Positions 22,735-34,236 are shown, counted from the stretch's first letter. The stretch: 64,000 nt of DNA from Athripsodes cinereus (GCA_947579605.1 OX388325.1:13573572-13637571); one strand, 5' to 3'. Notes: generated by a model not told the origin, from the sequence alone. Numbers and translations: made by a program.

Positions 22735-23025
22735 AATCTCACATCTCGATTGGATGTTTGTACAATGTTTTATTGTGCAAAACTTAAACGGAAAAAATGA
22801 GAAACTCGATCTAACGCTTTCGAATTGGCCCTAGGCTGGTTTAAGTGATCACATTCAGTGTCTATGACAACGTTCACCAATTGTGGAATTCTCACTGCCG
22901 CGATATAAATTCCAGCAATCGAGAAACATTTCACCAATCGATGAGGTTTGCTATACATATTGGTAGGGAGAGGACATAGTTTGCATGTTTATTACTACCT
23001 TACGTGTGGGATTTGCTGTGATGGT
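22735..23025. repeat. FB-D fragment followed by a TAG-LINE tail
   Basis: 22735-22965 matches FB-D (GAATTGGCCCTAGGCTGG, TTTAAGTGATCACATTCAGT, ACAACGTTCACCAATT) but lacks the second arm. 22979-23025 is a short TAG-LINE tail (TTACGTGTGGGATTTGC, TGATGGTATAG). Confidence 0.6.
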
Positions 23026-23113
23026 ATAGATTTATATAGAGAAACATTTCGTGAAAAAGATAGAGTGCGCAGACACGTGGTCGTCCGATGATTGAATAGC
23101 AAGATCAGTATAA

Positions 23114-23801
23114 TGGGGTGTTCACATTTGGCGAATATCGCCAGGCGAATTTCAAAATATAACTTCAGGCGAAAACACAAAATTCGCCCATTGATCGTCA
23201 CACCTGAGCCCGTAGACAATTTGTACTTGGCGATCGCCTACAAACGAATTTTCGTCAATAACTGCAACAATAACGCATAATTATACGGTACGTGTAGGTA
23301 GATTGTCGAAAAGTTCGCCAGTAGACGATCGCTAAGTACAAATTGTCTACGGGCTCAGTTCACACAGTCCACCGATTTAGAAACGATCTGTCAGATGCGC
23401 TTTGATTTTGACACTGTTTTCAAAATGGCGGACGTCGAGATGGAGATCGCGAAGTGTTTATTTTTAGTCGAAAATGTTATAGTAGAGGTTATAATAAGGC
23501 GCCTTTTAATTAAGGAAACAAACGCCACAAACCAACAAAAAAGATAACAGCTGTCACGAAGCGGGAAACATTATAAAATTTATAGGTTATAAAGCTTTCA
23601 CCATAGATACGAACGCCGCGCATATCTGCGCATGCGCAAATCGTTCAATCGGCCGAGAAAGTTGGAAGGTGGTCAACTCGAGACGATATCGTTTCTACTA
23701 GTTTTTATCGTTTCAGACTAGCTGTCATTTTGTTCACACGGTTCAAATGGCTGGAGATATTTTGGTGCCCTGGCGATATTCGCCAAAGTGAGAACACCAC
23801 A
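23114..23801. mobile_element. PH-A copy 3, PIF/Harbinger-like MITE with a nested foldback
   Basis: Ends TGGGGTGTTCACATTTGGCG and the complement of CGCCAAAGTGAGAACACCACA are flanked by TAA at 23111-23113 and 23802-23804. The interior GTTTTCAAAATGGCGGACGT is as in copy 2. It is longer than copy 1 because a foldback sits at 23206-23357. Confidence 0.85.
23206..23357. mobile_element. Foldback nested in PH-A copy 3
   Basis: The arms GAGCCCGTAGACAATTTGTA and its complement match over about 36 bp with two differences. Compared with PH-A copy 1, host sequence continues from GATCGTCACACCT directly into GTTCACAC across the insert. The duplication length is not resolved. No ORF. Confidence 0.75.
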
Positions 23802-24012
23802 TAAGAGTAGTCGTGCATAATATGCGGAAGCATATTATGAGGAAGCAAATAAACATACTTCTTCTACGTCCCTTTCTTTAATCCTGAGGATCGTGACTTA
23901 TCACCCTTCTGTTTTCACTACATAATTGATTACTCGTAGTTCTCTTGTCTTTATTGCTTCCACCATTGTTGAGTTAGTGCCAGAGTTAATATGGTTATGA
24001 AAACTATTCCCA

Positions 24013-24270
24013 CACTGAGAAAAATACTCACAACGAATCATTGGTACGTACTATCAGATTAGGACCAGAGATAGTACAAACGATTCATTAGTACGAATCC
24101 ATAATATTAACTTTTCGCAAACTAATTATTGGTAAATTTACCAACAATTTGTTAGCGAAAAGTTAATATTATAGATTCGTACTAATGAATCGTTTGTACT
24201 ATCTCTGGTCCTAATCTGATAGTACGTACCAATGATTCTTTGTGAAATTTCGTTAGTATTTTTCTCAGTG
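24013..24270. mobile_element. TA-1 foldback derivative
   Basis: A 258-bp palindrome has both ends CACTGAGAAAAATACT. The arms are nearly identical over about 125 bp and are centred on GGTAAATTTACC. The left arm lacks a 13-bp piece present in the right (ACGAAATTTCACA region). Both arms match the left end of the larger TA-1 element at 46311, so this is a mirrored derivative of one end. It is flanked by CA and TA. Confidence 0.8.
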
Positions 24271-24285
24271 TATATCATCGCAATA

Positions 24286-24395
24286 TCTCCCTCAAGTGGG
24301 GTAGCCAGTGGATCAACTGTAAGCAATAAAAATGCAAATTATCCACGCCAAAAATAAATAAGTCTTTCAGGATGGCTGGCATGCCTCATCACTAC
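24286..24395 (-). repeat. TAG-LINE 3' tail (inverse)
   Basis: The inverse of the TAG-LINE tail: CAAGTGGGGTAGCCAGTGGA, TCAACTGTAAGCAAT, TCTTTCAGGATGGCTGGCAT, CCTCATCACT. Confidence 0.65.
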
Positions 24396-24445
24396 CGAAT
24401 TGTAAATATTATTTGCCTTATCCATTTGACTAATATATTTACTTA

Positions 24446-24910
24446 AGTAGCATTCACATTGCTTCACTTTGGATGATCATCCAGAGTGTCAGGGTCAAAC
24501 CTGTTCATCGAAAGTGAACACGTCTGTTCACACTTGTTCATCCTATGCTTTCATTGCCATGTCAACACTCTCAGTCATGTTGTGTGTAGTTTGACGTATT
24601 TTCGTATAAAAATAATTAAACAAATTCAAAAATGAAAAATAACACTTAAAATAAATTAATACAGCTCTCGACTGCATAATAATTTTGTACATGATTCTGA
24701 CATCCAATAGAGAATGAAACAAATAATAATATGAAATTTGTTTATGGTCGTTTCAGTGAAAGGACCTTTCATCAAAATTATGACGAGTGGTAATCTCTTT
24801 CCTCCGTCATCGCTAGTGATCATACTATTGATGAAACGCCCGTTCACACCTGTTCATCTTGGAGGATCATCCGGAGTGATCACTGAAAGTGAACGTATGT
24901 GAACGACCCT
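24446..24910. mobile_element. PH-B copy 1, PIF/Harbinger-like MITE
   Basis: A 465-bp element is nearly identical in sequence and layout to PH-B copy 2 (59454-59926). The left end is AGTAGCATTCACATTGCTTC and the right-end complement AGGGTCGTTCACATACGTTC. Subterminal GGATGATCATCC and GGAGGATCATCCGGAG repeats are present. It is flanked by TTA (24443-24445) and TGA (24911-24913). No transposase. Confidence 0.8.
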
Positions 24911-24913
24911 TGA

Positions 24914-25418
24914 CTTCGAATATTTGTCATTTTTTATATAATTTGGATTTATTTTAATTAATGTCTTGACCAAAATTTTCAGTCATTTTTCACTTTATTT
25001 AATGTTGCATTGTTAACATATACTATGTATTGTATGTATACAATATTTAACATGTAAAAGGCTTAGGCTGGAATATCTGTAAATAAATAAATAAATATAA
25101 ATTGCGCTTAATTCTTTCTAGCAACCTTGCATGGAATATAATATCTACCTAACGTGATGTGATGACAGTTGGTATGTATAAAGCTAAATGTTTTGGATGT
25201 GTGTAGATATTTTCTGAAATACTTATATTTTTCTTATATATAATGTAATACCTATTATAGATGTATCTGCTTTACGTATATATTATAGAATTCGCTCAAT
25301 AAATCTTTATTATTCTATTTGGCATTTAAATGCGGTCCAAAAATTGTACAAAACATTGTAACTTTATTTTCTAATTATAAACATTTGGGAACAGAATACT
25401 GGTTCACACTCCTTTGTT
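24914..25418. other. No gene; LINE-type 3' tail at about 25050-25095
   Basis: ACATGTAAAAGGCTTAGGCT, then GGAATATCTGTAAATAAATA, is a common LINE or SINE tail; an inverse copy is at about 49308-49375. The rest is unassigned AT-rich DNA. Confidence 0.5.
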
Positions 25419-25690
25419 ATGTCTTCTTTTTCTTCTTCTCAGCCCACTCACGTCCACTCCTGGACGAAGGCCTCTTCCATTTCCTTTCACATCATTCGAT
25501 TCTGCGCCGTCTGTATCCAGTTGACTCAAGCGTGTAGGGTGATATCATCCCTCCACCTTATTGGGGTCTTCCTATGCTCCTGGTTACTGCTCGTAGTCTC
25601 TTTGAAGACACTTTGACCATTTGTCATTTGTCATTCCGCCCATCTCCATTTAAGAGTTGTGACATGTTGTGCAATATTTTATGTCGCATA
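25419..25690 (-). pseudogene. RTE-like LINE C-terminal remnant
   Basis: The minus strand carries CTCTTAAATGGAGATGGGCG followed by decayed text homologous to the end of the fragment at 8385-8640 (ACGAGCAGTAACCAGGAGCA, TAGGAAGACCCCAATAAG). It ends at GAGTGGGCTGAGAAGAAG, a GAA-type tail on the left. No reading frame survives over more than about 30 codons. The plus-strand ORFs here are by-products. Confidence 0.6.
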
Positions 25691-25724
25691 AAGTTTTTTT
25701 AAGATAAACTTATATTTTTTTGTT

Positions 25725-25862
25725 ATAAAGCCAAAAACAACCTTATACACCTTTCACAGTAAGCTTAAAGCTTGTGTCGTGAAAGGGTAGTTTGTCGGCA
25801 CCTGGGATCGAACCATGCACCTCTTGTGCCGAAACTCTACTTCCAGGCTTTTCTCCGCTATT
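25725..25862 (-). repeat. SINE-1 copy (tRNA-derived)
   Basis: The minus strand reads AGCCTGGAAGTAGAG (A-box-like), GGTTCGATCCCAGGTGCCG (B box), then CACGACACAAGCTTTAAGC and GAAAGGTGTATAAGG. Copies at 27095-27235 and 30757-30902 have the same order. Confidence 0.75.
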
Positions 25863-26394
25863 CAGGCTTTTCTACCGGTGATCCAGGCAACACGAGCACA
25901 TATTGTGCCAAGTGTCACTCGTTTGTGAGTCAGTTCGTTAAGTTTCACCCGTTTTATCAATTCGTTGAGTTTCGTCTATTTGTAAAAAATATGTATCTAC
26001 TATTCTACAAGTATTTTATATTCTACAAGTATTCATCAACATATCTAAATTACAATCGGCCAATATATTTGTTCTGCTTTGTTGAGAATGGTAAAAAAGT
26101 TCGTGATGCCGAGAACGTCCATATGCATTGGGAATATTAGAATATTATAATATATTAAATTGTCCATAAAAATTGCATTGTGTGGTACCGTTGAGCAGCT
26201 TAAAAAAGGGTCAGGCATATGATTAAACACGACAATATTCCAAAATTATATACCCAAGACGCAATTCATTACGAGCATAGATGAGAACAAGGCCGATCTG
26301 CAACAAACCTGGCTTTTCTTCTCTGTTCCATCCTATCTTTTGCCATTCATTTCAATTCTGCATAGTATTATTATTATCTTAAAAAATTTACCTG
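25863..26394. other. No gene seen
   Basis: The 122-codon ORF starting at 25772 runs out of SINE-1 into AT-rich sequence and is not protein-like. Confidence 0.45.
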
Positions 26395-26560
26395 CACAGA
26401 GACCATAAAACTTTTTGGTCAGGGCGATCTCAGCAGGAAAAAAACTAAATCGAAATCAAAAGATAAAGCGAAAAAGATAGAGAAAAAGAGCACAAAAGAG
26501 ACATCGTCAAAAAGAAACGACAGAATTAAAAGTAAGTCTCAATCCTGAAGAGATAAGTAA
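26395..26560 (+). repeat. Dispersed A-rich repeat, second copy
   Basis: Homologous to 11155-11335: GGGCGATCTCAGCAGGAAAA, a lysine-codon-rich A-rich run, then AATCCTGAAGAGATAA. Confidence 0.45.
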
Positions 26561-26589
26561 TAGTAATATCTCTATCTACAGTGCATATC

Positions 26590-26725
26590 CTCCATCACAT
26601 AATCCATTCGGTGGTTTCTAGGTCTGCCTCTACAATTCTTGGCTCCGCTTATGCCCTCCGCGTTGGGCAAGTCAAGGTGCCTCACATTTTGAACAAACCA
26701 GTTTGTTGCCAATTTATCCAAGTTA
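26590..26725 (-). pseudogene. LINE C-terminal remnant (RGRPR type)
   Basis: The minus strand encodes EGISGAKNCRGRPRNHRMDY and VMEDMHCR, resembling the GRGRPR-type segment near the end of RTE-like proteins (compare KRGRPRTTWLDHV at 29830). It is short, with decayed flanks. The assignment rests on this motif. Confidence 0.5.
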
Positions 26726-27094
26726 GCTCTATAACAAGAAACAACACGATGAGATGAGATAGTTGGATAAGTTAAAAGTTCTCCGTCATGGTGCAGGACT
26801 CTGCCGCCATTAGAAATTCCAGAATGCTTTAAAGGAGTCCATTAAGTTAGAACGTTGTGGTTCATTGAGTTTTATCTCGTTTATGTAAACATTTGGACTC
26901 CTAACAACCTCCCTAAAATACCCTACTACCCACCCTACATCCCACCAAACAAACACCCTAGCGATATATTATAATACACTTCAATAAAATACCAACAATC
27001 TACCTATATTCTGCAATTTGTCTGGATGTTGCAAAAAGACATTTTGTTCTGTTAAGCTTAGTATTCGCATTTAATTGGATTAGCAGAATTTGTC

Positions 27095-27235
27095 AGTAGC
27101 CTGGAGGTAGAGCTTCGGCTCCATGTACAAGTGGTGTGCGGTTCGATCCCAGGTGCCGGCAAAATCCCCCTTCACTACACAAGCTTTTATCTTATCTACT
27201 GTGAAAGGTGTAAGTATAAAGTTGTATTGTAAAAA
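27095..27235 (+). repeat. SINE-1 copy (tRNA-derived)
   Basis: GTAGCCTGGAGGTAGAG (A-box-like) and GCGGTTCGATCCCAGGTGCC (B box) are about 35 bp apart, as in tRNA-derived SINEs. CACAAGCTTTTATC and GAAAGGTGTAAG follow, ending near TTGTAAAAAACAAAA. Confidence 0.8.
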
Positions 27236-29446
27236 ACAAAAATCGAACATTATGGTTTTTGACTGTTCTGTAAAGGGTTGGTGTTTTGGTGGGTGTGTGT
27301 GTTGAATAAAAGGCATTAAATTATTTTACATGGCATACCACCTTAAGAAACAAATTGAAAACTGCACTATTTGCCGGCGCCTTTACGACGGTCTAAGTAA
27401 TGTGAAACGGCTCCAAAATCAAGTCATCTACCATCTCCAATTTAGCAATGATGAGGTGTGCCCCTCAACCTTATCGTATTAATGTTTTTGTTATGGGTAT
27501 AGGGTGAAATGTATGTTTATAACATGAAGTTAGTCAACAGTGCGGTAGCACTTGTGGGATATGACATGCTTGTGGTTATATAGACAGATTGCTACTCTCC
27601 CTCATTTTTCTAAATGTTTTCAAATAATCTGTAGGAGACAGGTTTTCATAAGCCGACACAGTGAATTATAGGTGTGACATAAAAAGCCTCAAATCAGCGA
27701 TGAGTTATGCTCTCTAGAATGTTTAATATTTTTTGAAATGAGGATGTTTACTTGCATATTTGTCACATGCAAGTAACTCTGCTGTTTACCCGAGTTGTAG
27801 AAGATTTCTGGATGATTTAATTAATAGACAATAATTACTATAGTTGTACCAGTTAGAAGCTGAAAAATTCGTCATTATTTACGGGTTCAATATAAAAATT
27901 ATGTCCGATACATATAGCTAGCTGTATTATCGAATTTTGGGAGTTTTAAGGGGGAGGGGGATGTTTACAAATTGCTCTTAATATAAAAATCTTCCCCATT
28001 TTTTATATAATCTATTATATTTGTTAGGTATTAATGTACATAGAACAATATACATGTCAAAGACTGATACAGCAATTTAGACTCCTAACGAAAATGCTAG
28101 ATTTCTCCGTCTGGATCTATACGATTATGGCATCTCCTTTAGCTATTGTCTAAAATTCATTATTTATTGATTTTGCTGTCTCTTTTTAAATTAATTATTT
28201 ATTTGTACAGTTTAAATTATATATTTGAGTGAACTTCCTAACTATTATAATTTATGATTGCTTCAATTTTATTTCACTTATTTATTTATTTTGAGGTGTA
28301 CAACAGATGTTTGATACATATTATCAGATGAATCAGCAAAGATCACACAAATACATGTAATCAAACATCCAAACCATGCACACGACATCAATTAATAAAT
28401 ACATTCATTCGATCTCATAGAGACATCTCGCAAACAAACTCTCATACCTAGATTTAATATTCTTTCTTCTTTCCGGCAAGGCACCCGACATCAAGTGAAT
28501 TACACCATTATATTTATTCAATAAAAAAAATCCTTAAGTATATATGTATATATAACGGCATATATAAAATCAATTTAAACTTTTTGTTTTTTAATATTGA
28601 TTAACTTTTATCAAGTATTATTAAATAATTTATTTTATCAATCTACACAATATCTAATTTCAAAAGTAGTTTTTCTTTTGTTCTAGATTGATAACTCTTT
28701 AATTTGCAGGCTCTGGCTAGGGTACATTCTCAAAAGTGAAAGCCAACAAAAGAATAATAGAGAGAGAGAGAGATAGAGAGAGAGAGAGATGATTATGATC
28801 TCTACTCGTTTCAAACGCGTTAGAGAAAAATTCTGCATTAATTTGGCATCTAAAACTAATGATTGTCGTTGTTTATATATTTTTTTGACTTGGGAATGCT
28901 TCATTGCTTATTTTATTTTATATTTGTGTTTGCTTCTCTCGGTAAGAGACGTTTGAGGGTTATTATCCAAAGATTTCAGAAATGTTAGACAAATATGAAT
29001 CAATAAGAATCGGATTTATGGAACTTCCGATACTTCTGCACTATGTATCCGGATGGTCCGCGGTTCGTTCAATAGCATTATAGATCTATGTGTCTATGGT
29101 TCATCCTAGGAGTTTCGTGATATGGCTGTTTAAGTCAATCACCTTTGACACTATTTTCAAAATCCACCACGGCAATTTTTATGGAAATGCCTTTTAAATA
29201 TTTTGAAAAGAACTTTCATTTCACCATTATGGTAAACATTAAATATAGGTATCTAGACAAACCTATACATATAAAAAAGTAAAGTTAGTATTTTGTTTAT
29301 CTATATAATATTATATTTGCTGCACATATTTTTTGTATGTTTATATGAAATGTTTTTATCCAATTCAATTTCCAAAAGACGTTTGTTGCTATCTCCCTGG
29401 AGCACAGACCAGAAACCGACCTCCTTCACTACGAACGTCTTAGCGA
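27236..29446. other. No gene; decayed TAG-LINE pieces and GA microsatellite
   Basis: Diverged TAG-LINE tail text lies at about 27515-27590 (CACTTGTGGGATATGACATG) and 27700-27800 (CAGCGATGAG, CTTGCATATTTGTCACATGC). A GA-rich microsatellite is at 28757-28790. The sequence at 28225-28290 and 28590-28640 resembles 3795-3890 with about 300 bp between the halves. No coding region recognised. Confidence 0.5.
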
Positions 29447-30212
29447 CCATAGTAGAAGAAGAAAAGTCGCCGGTGCTAGAGTGAATGGTGAACTTCGACC
29501 CATTGTTAGCAATAGCAGTGTGTCGAACATGGCAAAAATGCTAGTGCACGATGGTACCGACACTTATGTATGCAAGCGAAACTTGGACGTGGTTGAAAAA
29601 GGACGAGAGTGGAATAAATGCTGTGGAGATGCGTTCACTGAGAAGAATGGTTGGTAAAACGTTGCGAGATAGAGTGAAGAATGAGGATATCAGGAGAATG
29701 AGCTGATGTGAGAGAAGTGTTGTGGACAGAATGCGTGCAAACAAGTTGAGATGGTTTGGACATGTTGAGCGAATGCAAGATGAAAGGATGACGAAGAGGA
29801 TGTATTTATCTGAAAGAAGGGACGTGAGGAAGCGTGGACGTCCAAGAACCACGTGGCTTGATCACGTGGACCAAATTCTTAAGGACGGACGCGTGTTGAG
29901 TAAGAGAAATCGGCGTGCATGTATGAGAAACTGGATGAATGTAGAGGAAGCGAAAGAAGTATTTTTATTTTATTTTATTTTTTTAATACAAACAAACAGC
30001 TTTTACATTTTATATAGTACAACTTAAATATTACATTTTTCACAAGCCAGTGAAGTTTGTTAAATTATTTTATAAAACACTATGTTCCAAATTAAAAAAA
30101 ATATAACACAAACAAAAAAGAAGTAAAGTATGTAAGGATAGCTAGATCTATATGGCGTTCCGTTCTCTCTGCCTACCCCTCCTGGGACATGGCGTGAGGG
30201 TATAGTATAGTA
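29447..30212 (+). pseudogene. RTE-R LINE, longest C-terminal copy
   Basis: The copy has successive frames with RRRKVAGARVNGELRPIVS, SNMAKMLVHD, then KKDESGINAVEMRSLRRMVG in another frame. From 29722 comes a clean block: MRANKLRWFGHVERMQDERM, KRMYLSERRDVRKRGRPRTT, WLDHVDQILKDGRVLSKRNR and MRNWMNVEEAKEV. It matches the region after the RT in RTE-type proteins. The block is cut at about 29958 by an AT-rich insert (to about 30125) bearing CAAGCCAGTGAAGTTTG. The 3' UTR resumes with TGTAAGGATAG, CCGTTCTCTCTGCC and a TATAG tail. Stops, frameshifts and the insert make it non-functional. Confidence 0.85.
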
Positions 30213-30222
30213 TATCTTATAA

Positions 30223-30566
30223 CATGGATGGCCAACCTTTTTAGCAGCCGGGCCAAATTTTAGAAATGAGATTTCCTACCGGGCCACAACAATAGAATCC
30301 ATATATGGAACTTTAACTTCACCTTGAAATTTCTAACCCCCCCCCCTCCCCCCGTCACCAAATTTTCAAAATAATAGAGGAATTTGAAATGTTTTGCAAA
30401 CTCCTCGGTTTTCTTTAAGAATATTTTCTCCAAGTACCCTTTTTCAGAAAAGTAACGGGTAGATAATTGAACCGACTATTATAAAAAAGTGTGCATGCTT
30501 CGCGGGCCACAAGCAGGCACCCCGCGGGTCGCATGTGGCCTGCGGGCCGCGGGTTGGCCACCCTTG
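30223..30566. mobile_element. hAT-3 MITE with perfect 8-bp target duplication
   Basis: Ends CATGGATGGCCAACCTTTT and CAAGGGTGGCCAACCCGCG (complement of the right end) are flanked by TCTTATAA at 30215-30222 and 30567-30574. The 344-bp interior has GC-rich subterminal parts (GCCGGGCC, GCGGGCCGC) and a C run. The shared module is in inverse orientation (CAAACTCCTCGGTTTTCTT). It inserted just behind the RTE-R tail. No ORF. Confidence 0.9.
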
Positions 30567-30756
30567 TCTTATAATCTATTTTTGAAGGATTTACGATGTA
30601 ACGGCATTTGGATCCAGTGCTATTTATTGATTGGGTACATTGTATATTAGAATGTTTTTCTGAAATTAATATTATTGTCAACATTTAACACCTTCATAAA
30701 TTATTATTAATTTTTTTGTCATAGCTGCAGTACATTGTATCTTATACCTATCTGGG

Positions 30757-30902
30757 TTTTGTTATAAACCCAAATACAGCCTTATACACCTTTCACACTA
30801 AGCTAAAAGCTTGTGCCGTGAAAGGGGAGTTTGCCGGCACCTGGGATCGAACCACGGACCTCTTGTTCTGAAGGCCGAGACTCTACCTCCAGGCTACCGA
30901 CG
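30757..30902 (-). repeat. SINE-1 copy (tRNA-derived), best preserved
   Basis: The minus strand shows GTAGCCTGGAGGTAGAGTCT, then GTGGTTCGATCCCAGGTGCC, CACGGCACAAGCTTTTAGCT and GAAAGGTGTATAAGGCTGTA, ending in GTTTATAAC. The Pol III boxes look intact. Confidence 0.85.
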
Positions 30903-31868
30903 AACTCGAAATTGTGCCAATTAAAATAATAGGTAATATGTAATAAAAACAGTATTGAGACATTTTGAATGTTTTTTAAGAGCCCTTGATAGGTAGGGAA
31001 CTCGAAATTGTCACATGATTTTACGCAACCATTTTTCAACATTGATTATTAATTAATTGCAATATTTTCGTGATCGAGATGATATTTTTACTGTTTGTTT
31101 TTGATAATATCAAAATTTGAACATATTTTAATGTATTTTTAATAATAATAAAAAAAATAACCGAGAGATTCATGTAGAAATTATCGATTGAAAAACACCT
31201 TCCGAAATTTCATCACGACTAGCAGAGGTATTTTAAGACAATCATCTTAGAGGTTACATAAATGATGAAGTAAATTTTGCTCCAAGGATGCTTTAGAAAA
31301 AACCTATTTTTCTTAAATTTGGGTAATATTTAGCCGTATTTTTTTTAATATGCGAAAAAAATGGGATTTGTGACGTGCACATAAGAAAATATAATTTTTA
31401 GTTCGTCAAGTTCGAATAAGGAAAACATATTTAAAACAATTTTAATTGAATAATTTGTCATATGATTATAATAGCGTGATGTGTTATTTATATTTTGAAA
31501 TTTTCATTTTAAATTTTCCGCTTGCGGGAAAGTTTTTATGAAAATTTCCGTAGAACTCAAAAATCGGGTTAGTTCGGCCAGCCGAGCCAAAGAGTCGGCA
31601 CGCTGTTGAATCTACGTCTGATTATTTATTTAAAATTATTAAAAAATAGAGATGGTTTTATGCTTGAAACTACATAATTACAGCACTAGATTACTTGATT
31701 TTTACCAAGGAAACATATTTTTATATGTGTCATCAAGTAATCCCTATATAAATGTTTTTTTTTCATAAAAAAAAACATTATAACTTAATATACCTAAATA
31801 ATATTTATTTCCATGTCTGTCAAAATGCGAATCGACGAATACGAGAATGAGTGTTCAGTACTATAGAT
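30903..31868. other. No gene seen
   Basis: GAACTCGAAATTG occurs at 30901 and 31000, perhaps a short duplication around ~85 bp. Otherwise AT-rich without recognisable features. Confidence 0.4.
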
Positions 31869-32496
31869 GAGGAGTTCACAAGTAAAGGCACACCGATCCA
31901 TTTTTCACAAATATTTAACTATGAATGAAGTAAAATAAATCAGTGAAGTTGATATTTTCAACCGACGGTTCTCGGTGGAAATTCATGTTGAATTACTTAC
32001 AAATAAATCACTTATTTATATTATATCCACTGTGACTTTTAATCAATAAAAAGTCACAGTTTAAACACTACAAATAAGTGTTTTATATAATTAATTCAAA
32101 TAAATTAGTATTTTTTTATTTTTAATTTAATGTTGGTGAACTTGTTTGTGTACTTAATAAAACTGTAGATTGACCTCAGCATATCCGCCTATTTCTCTTT
32201 TTGCTTATTAGTTGCAACATATTTCTTTTCTAATGATAAACGCAAAGTGCCAGCTAATATCCAATTATTAAAAGATGAATACAGAAAATATGCTCTTAAC
32301 ACTAAATTACAGTTCGTATACCTTACAAAGACTATGATAAAATAATACAAATACATAGAAATATATCCGGTATCAGGGATCTAAATTGCTGCCGGTACCT
32401 ACTCTGCAAAGAATTCACCAAATTTATTTAGGTATGCTGTTTTCTTAGTTTCAATGTTCTAGAGTTGATGTAGGTAACTTTGTGTATGAACTCCTC
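31869..32496. mobile_element. Possible TIR element, about 630 bp
   Basis: GAGGAGTTCA at the left and its complement TGAACTCCTC at the right, both followed inward by CACAA(A/G)T-like text, could be short TIRs. An inner imperfect palindrome lies at about 32000-32090 (AAAAGTCACAG). No duplication or second copy in the window, so this is tentative. Confidence 0.35.
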
Positions 32497-32810
32497 AGAA
32501 TGACATTCACCGATGTCAATATTGTTGTCATAGCAACATTTTGTTATTTTTGTGAGTATTAGTATTAAATCAGAAATATACTAAATACACTGATTTATAG
32601 TTTTATTTTAATTTTTTCATTATTTAAAATGACGAAAGAGTCATTACGAATGTTAAGAAAAAATAAATTAGCTACATATTATTCACATGATCAAAATGAG
32701 TGAGTATATTATAATGGTTGATTTATATTATATCGTTTTTGACATATTTTTTTTTTGTAACGTAACCTTTCCTAAAGTAATTATTAAAAATAAAATATTT
32801 TAATACGCGT

Positions 32811-32895
32811 GAGTAAGCAAACAATGCAGCATCACTCATATATTGGGTGCAATGCCAAAAAGAGAGAGAGAGAGAGAGAGAGTAAGCAAACAATG
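32811..32895 (+). repeat. Tiny retroposon with (GA)n tail and 16-bp duplication
   Basis: GAGTAAGCAAACAATG stands at 32811-32826 and again at 32880-32895. Between them is 53 bp ending in a GA microsatellite. A long target duplication plus a simple-repeat tail is the signature of target-primed insertion of a severely 5' truncated LINE or SINE. Source family unknown. Confidence 0.7.
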
Positions 32896-33532
32896 TTTCT
32901 GATAGAATAAATTAATAAATTCTTTATGTTTTATACTTTCCAGATTATCAGATGATTAGATGATTAGTGACATTAAAACGGTGATGGAGAATTACTAAGA
33001 CTTGACTTATCATTTGCAAATGTAAGTACATAGTTCTTAACTGATATCCTGATATTTAGGTATATAGTAAAATCAGCACGTATTATCTTATTTTCATGTT
33101 ACTATTTCAAATAAGCTGATATATGAATACACGCAACATGTTTGAATCTCGGATACATATGTATGTTTTAAAACAAGCTTTGGTACAATTATTATTATTT
33201 TATTTTATGTATTTATTCATGATGCTATTCACTAGTTTGCGAATGATTTAAGTATTCCATAAATGTAATAAGTAATAATATAAAATTAGTTTGTGAATCA
33301 ATAGTGAGAAAATGGTTTAATGTAAAAATATATCTCAGCATGCATTTGATTTTTAGATTATTATGAGTATTCGAAGTTTTCTAAATATGCATATTATATA
33401 TTTACATATTTGCAGAAACCACTTTGCATGTATGGTTACTATGGAAACATATAATATTTATATTTTGACATTCCATTTCCACGTGAAATTTTAGCACAAA
33501 GACATTGTACTTTAATAAGACTGTGCATTATT
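32896..33532. other. No gene seen
   Basis: AT-rich without recognised repeat. Confidence 0.45.
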
Positions 33533-33648
33533 GGCCGGTTTCAATAATCTATCTATCCGCTCCTGTCGATTGAAATCTATTGTGTTCTATATTTTGAATC
33601 ATACATTTCAATCGATAGTCACGGATAGATAGGTTATTGAAACCGGCC
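33533..33648. mobile_element. Small foldback MITE
   Basis: A 116-bp palindrome has arms GGCCGGTTTCAATAATCTAT and the complement of ATAGGTTATTGAAACCGGCC, continuing CTATCCG and AATCGATAG-like. One arm differs by a few bases. No ORF. Confidence 0.75.
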
Positions 33649-34236
33649 ATAAGACACGATTACACATTAAATCACTTTATTGCTATAATTTTGTTTTATT
33701 TCGATGATGAAAAAATACTCTGCAAATATATGGACAGATTGTAAATTTATCCTTGGATTATGATGACTCAAATCTTTTTTTGTGATACTAAAGATGCATG
33801 AATCATTCTCTCCAAATCCCGGCCTTTTTGTTGTTTGCAATTTAATGGTGGAGTCAAAAATAATAAACAAGGGAAAAACATATTAAATATTCTTTTATAC
33901 TTTTGCAGCACTGGTGCCACAGTCGCCGTTTCTTAAGGCAGCCATCATTGTCACTTAATTTGACGTCCCAGAAGAAAGAATAAATTATGGTCAACTCAAT
34001 GCAGAATGGTGCAACAAATTATGGATAAACTCAAATATATACCTACTTTACGTGTACTTTTTAAGGTGTATAATATAAATTATATAATTGTTGCAGAATA
34101 AAACTGAGTATTATTAAAAAAAAAGTATTTGAGTACTTTATTGGAAATATACCCACTTATACGCCCACATATATGTACATACAACAAGGTAGACATGTAA
34201 AGCTAATAAGCTTTTTTATGACCAATGATTTGATGA
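33649..34236. other. No gene seen
   Basis: No coding or repeat signature recognised. Confidence 0.45.

Noticed and set aside
25772..26140. 122-codon plus-strand ORF
   Set aside because: It starts in the antisense of SINE-1 and runs into AT-rich DNA; no domain or splice context.
27128..27170. Possible free tRNA gene (GGTTCGATCCC)
   Set aside because: No cloverleaf could be drawn beyond the A and B boxes; two further copies with the same body show it is a SINE.
29541..29852. 103-codon minus-strand ORF
   Set aside because: Antisense shadow of the RTE-R fragment.
31869..32496. Assignment of the GAGGAGTTCA-ended block to a known superfamily
   Set aside because: Ends are short and no duplication or second copy is present; kept only as a tentative feature.
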